Assembly (NCBI RefSeq): GCF_016125575.1 | Contig: NZ_WGLM01000006.1 | Location: 230,140-294,139, forward strand | Reading direction: 5' to 3' | From: Limimaricola sp. | GTDB lineage: Bacteria; Pseudomonadota; Alphaproteobacteria; Rhodobacterales; Rhodobacteraceae | DNA: 64,000 bases | In this document: piece by piece, positions 9,260 through 17,800 of the stretch | Layout: the number at the start of each line of letters is the position of its first letter | Numbering within the stretch: the stretch's first letter is position 1 | Program-made: the position numbers and the translations under genes | Notes under the pieces: model-generated | Databases searched by the model: none | Told to the model about the DNA's origin: nothing | Seen by the model: the letters and a program-made list of their open reading frames with translations, nothing else

Positions 9260-10293
9260 GTCCAGTCCAGCACCACCTTGCCCGAGGACCCCGACAACAT
9301 GGCCGCGAACCCGTCGCGGAACGCATCCACCTTGAACCGATGGGTGATGACCTTTCTCACGTCGAGGCCGTTTTCCAGCATCGCGATCATCTTGTACCAG
9401 GTCTCGAAAATCTCGCGGCCATAGACGCCCTTGATCGTGATCGCCTTGAACACGATCCGGCTCCAGTCCACCGGGCTTTGCCCCGGCGGGATACCAAGAA
9501 GCGCGATGCGCCCGCCCATCACCAGGCTTTCGACCATCTGGTCGAGCGCGCGCTGGTTGCCCGACATTTCCAGCCCCACGTCGAAACCTTCCTTCATCTT
9601 CAGCCCGTCCATCACCTCACGCAGGTCTTGCGTGCCCACGTTCACCGGCACCACGTCGGCCACCCGCGCGGCCAAATCCAGCCGGTCCTGGTTGATGTCG
9701 GTGATCACCACATGACGCGCGCCCACGTGCCGCGCCACCGCACCCGCCATGATGCCGATCGGCCCCGCCCCGGTGATCAGCACATCCTCGCCCACCAGAT
9801 CGAACGACAGCGCGGTATGCACGGCATTGCCCAACGGATCGAGGATTGCCCCGATCTCGTCATCGATGGCATCGGGCAGCGGAACGACGTTGAAGGCGGG
9901 CAGGCGCAGGAATTCGGCAAAGGCCCCCTGCTCGTTCACGCCGATGCCGCGCGTGCCGGGGTCAAGGTGGAACTTGCCCGCCCGGCTTTGCCGGCTCTTG
10001 CGGCCAATCAGATGCCCCTCGCCGCTGCAACGCTGACCGATCTCCAGCCCCTCGACATTGCGGCCCAGCTCCACGATCTCGCCGGCAAACTCATGCCCCG
10101 TGATCATCGGCACCGGCACCGTGTGCGCGGCCCAGGCATCCCAGTTCCAGATGTGGATGTCGGTGCCGCAGATGCCGGTCTTGTGCACCTTGATCAGCAC
10201 GTCGTCCGGCCCGATCTCGGGCACCGGCGCGCGCACCATCCACAGCCCTTCCTCGGGCCGCGACTTTTCCAGCGCCTTCATCTGGTTGCTCAT
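9256..10293 (-). CDS. tdh: L-threonine 3-dehydrogenase lacking structural-zinc cysteines
   Basis: 345 residues. Tdh oxidises L-threonine to 2-amino-3-ketobutyrate with NAD+. The catalytic zinc region is intact (Cys in [27 protein letters not shown]), as is the NAD-binding [18 protein letters not shown] and the family signature [20 protein letters not shown]. Where family members such as the E. coli enzyme carry four cysteines for a structural zinc (GHITCGHCRNCRGG...HLC), this protein reads [19 protein letters not shown], so all four are replaced. Start chosen at ATG 10293, whose codon overlaps the kbl TGA (ATGA); MKALEKS four codons later would match the E. coli start. Kbl upstream completes the pathway to glycine and acetyl-CoA. 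Confidence 0.95.
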   Translation of the reverse strand: MSNQMKALEKSRPEEGLWMVRAPVPEIGPDDVLIKVHKTGICGTDIHIWNWDAWAAHTVPVPMITGHEFAGEIVELGRNVEGLEIGQRCSGEGHLIGRKSRQSRAGKFHLDPGTRGIGVNEQGAFAEFLRLPAFNVVPLPDAIDDEIGAILDPLGNAVHTALSFDLVGEDVLITGAGPIGIMAGAVARHVGARHVVITDINQDRLDLAARVADVVPVNVGTQDLREVMDGLKMKEGFDVGLEMSGNQRALDQMVESLVMGGRIALLGIPPGQSPVDWSRIVFKAITIKGVYGREIFETWYKMIAMLENGLDVRKVITHRFKVDAFRDGFAAMLSGSSGKVVLDWT

Positions 10294-11474
10294 GCCAGAA
10301 CTCCCGTTTCGCGGCCCGCCTGTGCGAAGGCCGCCAATGCCTGATCCAGATCGGCGCGCGTCAGCGCCGTGTTCATCTGCGTCCTGATCCGGGCCCGCCC
10401 CTTGGGCACCACCGGAAAGAAGAACCCCGAGACGTAAACCCCAAGATCGAACAGCCGCGCCGCCATCGCCTGCGCGCGGGTCGCCTCGTAAAGCATCACC
10501 GGGATGATCGGATGTTCGCCCGGCAACAGGTCGAACCCCGCCGCCGTCAGCCCCGCGCGCCAATGCGCGGCATTATCGAAAAGCCGCGCGCGCAGATCGT
10601 CGCCCGCCTCGACAAGATCCAGCGCCGTCAGGCTGGCGGCAACCACCGCCGGTGGCAGCGCGTTGGAAAAAAGATAGGGCCGCGCGCGTTGCCGCAACAG
10701 GTCCACCACCGCCTGCGGCCCGGCGATGTACCCGCCGATCGCCCCGCCCAGCGCCTTGCCCAGCGTGCCGGTCATCACGTCGGCCCGCACCCCGGCCCGC
10801 GCCGGCGTGCCCGCGCCCTTCGGCCCGATGAACCCGGTCGCATGGCAATCATCCACCATCACCAGCGCGTCGTAACGGTCGGCCAGCGCCCGGATCTCGG
10901 CCAGCGGCGCGAAGTAGCCGTCCATGCTAAAGACGCCATCGGTGGCGATCATGATGTGCCGCGCGCCATCGGCCCGCGCCTGTTTCAGCTGCGCCTCCAG
11001 ATCGTCCATGTCGGCATTGGCAAAGCGATAGCGCCGCGCCTTGCACAGGCGAATCCCGTCGATGATCGAGGCATGGTTCAGCGCGTCCGAGATCACCGCG
11101 TCCTCGGCGCCCAGCAACGGCTCGAACAGGGCGCCATTGGCATCGAAACAGGCGGCAAACAGGATCGAATCGTCGTGCCCCAGGTAGGCCGCCAGCCGCC
11201 GCTCCAGCACGCGGTGCATCTCTTGCGTGCCGCAGATGAACCGGACCGAGGCCATGCCGTAGCCCTGCCGTTCCAGCGCCTCCTGCGCCGCGCGAACCAG
11301 CGCGGGATGATCGGCCAGCCCCAGGTAATTGTTGGCGCAAAGGTTGATCACCTCGCGCCCGCCCACTGCAACATGCCCGCCCTGCGGCGAGGTGATCTCG
11401 CGCTCGGTCTTCCACAGGCCCTCGGCCCGTATCTCGTCCAGCCGCGCGGTGATGTCGTCCAGAAACGCGCTCAT
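10290..11474 (-). CDS. kbl: Glycine C-acetyltransferase (2-amino-3-ketobutyrate CoA ligase)
   Basis: 394 residues, the usual length. Kbl is a PLP-dependent alpha-oxoamine synthase that cleaves 2-amino-3-ketobutyrate with CoA to glycine and acetyl-CoA. Visible signatures: [15 protein letters not shown] near the N-terminus, the PLP-ring region [11 protein letters not shown], and the Schiff-base lysine motif [17 protein letters not shown] strong Shine-Dalgarno (AGGAGAGGA) precedes ATG 11474. It is the first gene of the operon kbl-tdh-MFS-mini-genes, each joined by a 1-4 base overlap. An 84-base spacer separates it from the divergently transcribed thiolase gene, which must hold both promoters. 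Confidence 0.96.
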   Translation of the reverse strand: MSAFLDDITARLDEIRAEGLWKTEREITSPQGGHVAVGGREVINLCANNYLGLADHPALVRAAQEALERQGYGMASVRFICGTQEMHRVLERRLAAYLGHDDSILFAACFDANGALFEPLLGAEDAVISDALNHASIIDGIRLCKARRYRFANADMDDLEAQLKQARADGARHIMIATDGVFSMDGYFAPLAEIRALADRYDALVMVDDCHATGFIGPKGAGTPARAGVRADVMTGTLGKALGGAIGGYIAGPQAVVDLLRQRARPYLFSNALPPAVVAASLTALDLVEAGDDLRARLFDNAAHWRAGLTAAGFDLLPGEHPIIPVMLYEATRAQAMAARLFDLGVYVSGFFFPVVPKGRARIRTQMNTALTRADLDQALAAFAQAGRETGVLA

Positions 11475-11558
11475 CTCGTCCTCTCCTGACGGAACGTCCG
11501 CCTGTGCAAATCCAGCCTAGCCGTTATTCTGCCCGGCAAACAGCGAAGGAAGACGTCC

Positions 11559-12734
11559 ATGACCGACATCGTGATCCTCGGCGGCGCCCGCACCGCCATC
11601 GGCAGCTTCGGCGGCGCGCTGGCCGGCACCCCCCCCACCGCGCTGGGTGCCCTCGTCGCCCGCGCGGCGATGGCGCGCGCCGCGGTCGATCCCGGCCAGA
11701 TCGGCCATGTCGTCTTCGGCAACGTCATCAATACCGAACCGCGCGACATGTACCTGTCCCGCATCGCTGCAATCGAGGCCGGCATCCCCGAAACGGTCCC
11801 CGCGATGAACGTCAACCGCCTCTGCGGCTCGGGTGCGCAGGCGGTCGTCTCGGCGGCACAGAGCCTGATGCTGGGCGACGCCGATATCGCGCTGGCCGGC
11901 GGCGCCGAATGCATGAGCCGTTCACCCTTCATCATACCCGCCGCGCGCTGGGGCGCGAAAATGGGCGATGTCGCGGCGCTCGACATGATGCTGGGCACGC
12001 TCAACTGCCCGTTCGGCTCGGGGCACATGGGGGTGACGGCGGAAAACGTCGCGCGCGATCACGGCGTCAGCCGCGAGGATCAGGACGCCTTCGCCCTGCT
12101 CAGCCAGCAACGCGCCGCCACCGCCATCGCCGAGGGCCGGTTCGCCGACCAGATCGTGCCGGTCGAGGTGCAGGTAAAGCGCCAGACCGTTGCGTTTGCC
12201 ACCGACGAACACCCCAAGGCCACCACGGCCGAGGCGCTGGCCGCGCTGAAGCCGGTCTTCCAGAAAGGCGGCAGCGTGACGGCGGGCAATGCCAGCGGCA
12301 TCAATGACGGGGCCGCCGCCCTCGTTCTGGCCCGCGCCGACGCGGCCGCGGCCGCGGGCCTTGATGCGCGCTTCCGCATCCTCGGCTATGCCCATGCCGG
12401 CGTCGCGCCTGAGGTGATGGGCGAAGGACCGATCCCCGCGGTCAAGCTGCTTCTGCACAAGACCGGGCTGAAAGTGGACGATTTCGACGTCATCGAATCG
12501 AACGAGGCCTTTGCCGCGCAGGCCGTCGCGGTCACCCGCGCCCTCGGTCTCGATCCCGCGCGCGTCAACCCCAACGGTGGCGCCATCGCGCTGGGTCACC
12601 CGGTGGGCGCAACCGGCGCGATTCTCGTCGTCAAGGCGATGTACGAACTTGACCGCACCATGGCCAAACGCGCCCTGATCACCATGTGCATCGGCGGCGG
12701 ACAGGGCATCGCACTTGCCATCGAGCGGCTCTGA
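11559..12734 (+). CDS. Acetyl-CoA acetyltransferase (thiolase)
   Basis: 391 residues, typical of biosynthetic/degradative thiolase II (PhaA/AtoB type). The nucleophilic cysteine is Cys89 in NVNRLCGSGAQAV; the other catalytic residues are His347 in NGGAIALGHPVGATG and Cys377 in MCIGGGQG; NEAFAAQ is also present. The enzyme interconverts two acetyl-CoA and acetoacetyl-CoA. No phaB or phaC lies in the window, so it cannot be assigned to polyhydroxybutyrate synthesis rather than ketone-body or fatty-acid breakdown. Divergent from kbl, which itself produces acetyl-CoA. Good Shine-Dalgarno GAAGGAAG ahead of the ATG. A perfect hairpin follows, before the convergent pbpC. Confidence 0.93.
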   Translation: MTDIVILGGARTAIGSFGGALAGTPPTALGALVARAAMARAAVDPGQIGHVVFGNVINTEPRDMYLSRIAAIEAGIPETVPAMNVNRLCGSGAQAVVSAAQSLMLGDADIALAGGAECMSRSPFIIPAARWGAKMGDVAALDMMLGTLNCPFGSGHMGVTAENVARDHGVSREDQDAFALLSQQRAATAIAEGRFADQIVPVEVQVKRQTVAFATDEHPKATTAEALAALKPVFQKGGSVTAGNASGINDGAAALVLARADAAAAAGLDARFRILGYAHAGVAPEVMGEGPIPAVKLLLHKTGLKVDDFDVIESNEAFAAQAVAVTRALGLDPARVNPNGGAIALGHPVGATGAILVVKAMYELDRTMAKRALITMCIGGGQGIALAIERL

Positions 12735-12771
12735 CGCTTCATCTTGCTCCAAATACTCCCGCCGGAGGCCT

Positions 12772-12795
12772 CGCCCTGTCGGCCACGACAGGGCG
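12772..12795. terminator. Bidirectional hairpin between thiolase gene and pbpC
   Basis: CGCCCTGTCG-GCCA-CGACAGGGCG is a perfect 10-base-pair stem with a 4-base loop. It sits between two convergent genes and ends 2 bases before the pbpC stop. There is no long T-run, so it may rely on the stem alone. Confidence 0.65.
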
Positions 12796-12796
12796 A

Positions 12797-14830
12797 TCAT
12801 TTCACCTCGATGTGCACCCGCGCCGCGGCGCCCTCGGCGTCGATCACCGTCAGCGCGGAAAACCCCGGTCCGGGATCGGGCAGTTGCGCCTCGCGCACAT
12901 GGCTCACCGCCACCGGCGCGCCATTGGCGAGCCAGGTGAAGGGCGCCGTCCCGTCGGCCACCTTCACCACCAGCGGCCCCTCCTCCAGCACCGCGCCATC
13001 GGGCGGAAAGGCGATGCGCGGGCCCGTTTGCGCCACGGAGGTGCCGGGCGGGCGGAACCGCTGCAAGGGCAGCGGCAGTTGCGCGGTGGGCAGAAGCAGC
13101 GTCGCGGGCGGCGGCGGGCGGATCGGCACCACCTTGTCCTCGGCGCGCGCAAAGGCCGCGAACATCACCGGGGCGGCCAGGTCCACGCCGAAGGCGCCGG
13201 GAATGGGCGTGCCATCGGCGCGGCCCATCCAGACGCCTACCACCAGCGCGCCGTCAAACCCCACGGCCCAGGCATCGCGGTTGCCATAGCTGGTGCCGGT
13301 CTTGAAGGCGATGCCGGTGCCCTGCACACCGATGGGCCGGGGCGTCTGCAACAGGATGTCGGCCACCTCCCATGACGCGACATCGCCCATCACCCGCACA
13401 GGCGCATATCCGGACGTCGGGCCGGGCGTGACCCGCAGGTCCGCCTGCACACCGCCATCGGCAATCGCGGCATAGACCCGCACGAGGTCTTCCAGCGTCA
13501 GGCCCACCCCGCCCAGCGCCACGGCCAGCCCCGGCTTGCCCCCCGGCACGACCGGCCGCGCCCCCGCGCGGCGCAGCCCGGCAATCAGGCGCTGCGGGCC
13601 GAGCGCCTGCGTGACCGCAACGGCGGGAATGTTCAGCGACAGCTGCAGCGCGGTGCGCACCCGTACTTCGCCGCGGAAAAGCCCGTCGAAGTTCTGCGGC
13701 GCGTAGCCGCCGAAATCGGTCGGGCGGTCGGCGATCAGGGTTTCGGGATGCGCCAGCCCGGCCTCGAAGGCCAGCCCGTAGATCAGCGGCTTCAGCGTGG
13801 ACCCGGGCGAGCGCAGGGCTTGGCTCATGTCGACAAATCCCGCCCGCCCGTCTGCGCGATAGGCGGCCGATCCGACCTCGGCCAGCACTTCGCCGGTGCG
13901 GTGATCGGCCACGACGATCGCCACCTGCACCCCGTCGCTGCGCCCGGCCACCGATTGCGCCGCCAGCGCCTCCAGCCGGGCCTGAAGGCCGGCCTCCAGC
14001 GTGGTGCGGAAGATCCCGGCGGTGGGGTCGGCCGCCACCAGCCGGTCCGACAGGTGGGGGGCAAGCTGCGGAAAGGGGCGGCGCGTGTCCGGCACCGCCT
14101 CGCGCAGCGCGGCGTGCAGGGTGGCACGGTCGATCACGCCCGCCCCCGCCAGCCGCGCCAGCACCCGGTCGCGCGCCGCCCGCGCGGCGCCTGCATCGCG
14201 GTCGGGCCGCCGCGCCTCGGGCGATTGCGGCAGGGCGACCAGCAGCGCCGCCTCGGCCGGCGTCAGGCGGCGCGGCGGCTTGCCGAAATAGGCCAGCGAC
14301 GCCGCGCGCACGCCTTCCAGGTTGCCGCCGAAGGGCGCGCGGTTGAGGTAGAGCGTCAGGATCTGGTCCTTGCCCAGCCGCCGTTCCAGCGCCAGCGCCA
14401 CGCGCACCTGCCGCAGCTTGCCAGCCCATGTGCCAGTCCCGCTGTCCTCGATCATCCGGGCGACCTGCATCGTCAGCGTCGAGGCACCCGAAACGACATG
14501 CCCGGCCAGCACCGCCTGCCCCGCCGCGCGCAGCACCGCCCAAGGGTCCACCCCGCCATGGTCGTAGAACCGCCGGTCCTCGTAGCCCAGCAGCATGGCC
14601 ACGTAGCGCGGATCGACGGCATCAAGGCCCACCGCCAGCCGCCAGCGTCCGTCGGCCACCTGGTAGGCGCGCAAAAGCGTGCCGTCCCGGTCCAGCACCT
14701 CGGCCCCGCTTTGCGCGACAAGCGGTGGCAGGACGGTGGCATCGACCCAGGCATCCACCGCGTCCCGCCCGGCCCCGGCACCCCAGAGCAGCGCGGCGCA
14801 GCACCACAGCGCGGCGGCCGCGTGCCTCAT
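12797..14830 (-). CDS. pbpC: Penicillin-binding protein 1C (bifunctional peptidoglycan synthase)
   Basis: 677 residues. A short N-terminal membrane anchor is followed by a GT51 transglycosylase domain (EDRRFYDHGGVDPWAVLRA, GASTLTMQVARM, LTLYLNRAPFGGNLEG) and a transpeptidase domain with the serine motif SPGSTLKPLIYG, SLNIPA (SxN) and KTGTSYG. The C-terminal ~90 residues form the small beta domain typical of PBP1C. It polymerises and is thought to crosslink glycan in the periplasm. Its ATG at 14830 overlaps the stop of the alpha-2-macroglobulin gene (ATGA), the same gene pairing as yfhM-pbpC in E. coli, where the macroglobulin is thought to trap invading proteases while PBP1C repairs the wall. 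Confidence 0.95.
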   Translation of the reverse strand: MRHAAAALWCCAALLWGAGAGRDAVDAWVDATVLPPLVAQSGAEVLDRDGTLLRAYQVADGRWRLAVGLDAVDPRYVAMLLGYEDRRFYDHGGVDPWAVLRAAGQAVLAGHVVSGASTLTMQVARMIEDSGTGTWAGKLRQVRVALALERRLGKDQILTLYLNRAPFGGNLEGVRAASLAYFGKPPRRLTPAEAALLVALPQSPEARRPDRDAGAARAARDRVLARLAGAGVIDRATLHAALREAVPDTRRPFPQLAPHLSDRLVAADPTAGIFRTTLEAGLQARLEALAAQSVAGRSDGVQVAIVVADHRTGEVLAEVGSAAYRADGRAGFVDMSQALRSPGSTLKPLIYGLAFEAGLAHPETLIADRPTDFGGYAPQNFDGLFRGEVRVRTALQLSLNIPAVAVTQALGPQRLIAGLRRAGARPVVPGGKPGLAVALGGVGLTLEDLVRVYAAIADGGVQADLRVTPGPTSGYAPVRVMGDVASWEVADILLQTPRPIGVQGTGIAFKTGTSYGNRDAWAVGFDGALVVGVWMGRADGTPIPGAFGVDLAAPVMFAAFARAEDKVVPIRPPPPATLLLPTAQLPLPLQRFRPPGTSVAQTGPRIAFPPDGAVLEEGPLVVKVADGTAPFTWLANGAPVAVSHVREAQLPDPGPGFSALTVIDAEGAAARVHIEVK

Positions 14831-17800
14831 TCGGTCACGGTCACCCGGCCCTCGTCAGACCGCGCGCGCATCCGCGGGCGGTACATGTCCTCGACGCTGG
14901 CCGCGGGCAGGTGGAAATTGCCCGGCGACACTGCCCGCACGATGTAGGCCAACCGGAACGACTGGTCCGATTCCCAGTCGACGGCGGCAAGGAACCGGTC
15001 AGTCAGGAATTCCGCCGTCCGCGTCCGGGCCGGGTCAAGCCATGTCAGGGCCGAGATCTCGCCCGCCTGGATCAGGTTGGGATTGTCGATCTCGAAGCCC
15101 GCGGGCAGCGGATCGGTCACCATCAGCCGCGCCTCCTGCCGGCCAAAGGGCGTGACCGTCAGCACCGCGACCAGCCGCGTGCCCACCGGCACGCTGGCCA
15201 CGTCCACCGGCTGCCCGTCCATAGTGAACCACTGCCGCTCGATCTTGTAGCCGTTGCCGCCTGCCGGCTCGGGCGATGACGGCACGCCGAAGGTCGTCAC
15301 CGTCAGGTCCACCGGCTGGCTGCCGCCATTGGCCACCGCGACCGGCCCGGTCACCGTCTGCGCATCGCGCAATCGCACCATCGGCCCGTCGGGCACCTGC
15401 CCGTTCAGGGTAACACCGCTTGCCCGCATGTCAGCGATCATCGCGTGCGCTGCCAGCAAGCTCCACGCCGCTTCCTGCGTCGAAGGCGCGGCGGATGTCG
15501 TCAGCCGCGACAGCAGCGCGGCGCGATCCACCGTGGTGCTGCCCGCCTCGGAGGCCAGCGCCAGCACGGCCGCGGCATCGCGCCGGTCGGTGCCGTAGTC
15601 GTCGCGCCAATAGGCGTCTTCGGGCTGGTTACCCCAGCCTTTGATCTGCCACGCAGCCCGGGCGAACATCGCGTCGGCCCGTGTCTGGTCGCCATAATAG
15701 GCCAGCGCCGCACCCAGTTGCGCCGCCCCCGTGGGCGTGGTGAAGGCATCGCCCTTCTGGTCGGCGTAATAGCGCAGATCGCCGACCGCCGCGGCACCTT
15801 CGCGCGCCAGTACCATCAGTTGATAGGCCAGCGCCTCGCCGCCACTGTCGAAATCGGGGGCGTAGTTCACCTCGTTGCGCAGGTTGTCGAGCGCGTTGGA
15901 AAAGGCGAGCGCGGGCACGTCGTAGCCCGCCGCACGGGCACGCGACAGGAAGTCGGTGACATAGGCATCCAGCCAGCCATCGCCCGAATCCGGCCCCCAA
16001 AGGCCGAAGGCACCGTTGCTGTCCTGATTGGCCAAGACCGCGGTGATCGCGTCCTGCACCCGCTTGTGCAGGTCGTCCGGCGCGCCTTCGCCCATCGCCT
16101 GCGCGACCTGATCGAAGTAAAGCAGCGGCATCGCCTTCGATGTCAGCTGCTCGGTGCAGCCGTAGGGGTAAAGGTCCAGCGCTCGCAGCAGCCCCGGCGC
16201 ATCCAGCCGCGCCAAGGGCCCGACCGACAGCGTGGCCGATCCGGTGCCGGCGACCAGCCCGGTGAACACCCCGTCGTCGAAGTTGAAGGTCTGGCCCGGC
16301 GCAAGGCTGAGGCGGGTCTGCCGGCTGATGGCGGGGTCGTTGACCTCGACCGGCAGCGTCACCGTGCGGCTCAGCGCCTTGCCGTCGGGCGTGGTGACCG
16401 TGACGGTAATCGTGTGCGTGCCGGGGTCGAGCGCGGCCAGCGGCAGGCTGAAGCTTTGCTTGCCGCCCTCGGTCAGGGTGAAGCTACGCGGCAGCGTGCT
16501 GGCCAGCGCAAGGCCATCGGCCGTCACGCTGAGGCCCATCGTGCCCGCAGGTCCGTCGGCATGAACCACGTCGATCAGGATGCGACTCTGGTCGCCCGGC
16601 GCGAGGAAACGCGGCACCGTCGACGTCACCACGACCGGGTCGCGCACCACCACGTCGCGGCTGGCCTGCCCCACGCCGGTGGCCGACCACGCCACGGCCA
16701 TCAGCCGCACCGTGCCGTTGAAGGCGGGCATGTCGAAGCTGACGCGCGCATTGCCATCGGCATCGACCGTCACCGGTCCTTGAAAGAAGGCGACCAGTTT
16801 TTCGGTCGGCGGCGGGGCCTGCATCCGCATCTGCGCCATCGCGTCACCGCCCGACCGGACCGTGCCCATCGCGCCGTTCATCCCGTCGATCAGGTCGCCG
16901 TAGATGTCACGCAGGTCCATGCCCAGCTTGCGCTGGCCGAAGTAGTAGCCCTGCGGATCGGGCGCCTTGAACGCTGTCAGGTTCAGGATGCCCACGTCGA
17001 CGGCGGCCAGCGTGAAATGCGCCGTTTCGCCCGCGCGGATGCCGTCAATGTGGATGCCCACGTCCATTGGCCCGCGCGGCAGCATGGTGTCGGGCGAGTC
17101 CAGCGTCACGCCCAGCGCCTTGTCGCCAGGTGCCACCTGCGCATAGGCCAACCCCAGCGACCGGGCCGGGTTGTGTTTCGCCGCCACGTCCATCGGGCGG
17201 ATGACGCTGGCGGTGACATAGGCCCCCGCACCCCAGTCATCGGTCACCGGCAGTTGGATCAGGTTCTCGCCCTCGCTGACCTGCACCGTCTTCATTGCGA
17301 TAAGATGGTCCGACATCACGCTGACCAGCGCGGTGCCGGCATAGCGCGGCACGATCCGCAGCGTGGCGGTGTCGCCGGGCGCGTAGGCGGGCTTGTCCAG
17401 CCCCGCCTCCAGCAGGTCAGGCGTGGTGGCGGCATCGGCGGGGGCATACCATCCGGCCGTGAACGGCACGGACGAGGCAACGTAGATGTCGTCCGTGCGC
17501 TCCACCACCAGTTCATACTTGCCCCAGTCGACCGGGGCCGAAACCTCGACCGGGGCCTTGCCCAGTTGCGCGGTACCGGTGGCGATGCGGGTGCGGGTCG
17601 TCACCGGCTCCCAGTTCCACGAGCCGTATTGCTGGTACCAAGTATAGCGCGTCTCGACCCGGTTCAGCGTCCATTTCACCGCCATCGGCGTGGGCGTCAG
17701 ATCGGGCGCAAGGCCGATCAGGCTGAACTTCGCCGTCGCGCCCTGTGGCAGGATGTCGGTGCTGGCAGGCCGAATGCCGATCATCGCGGTCGCGGGCAGG

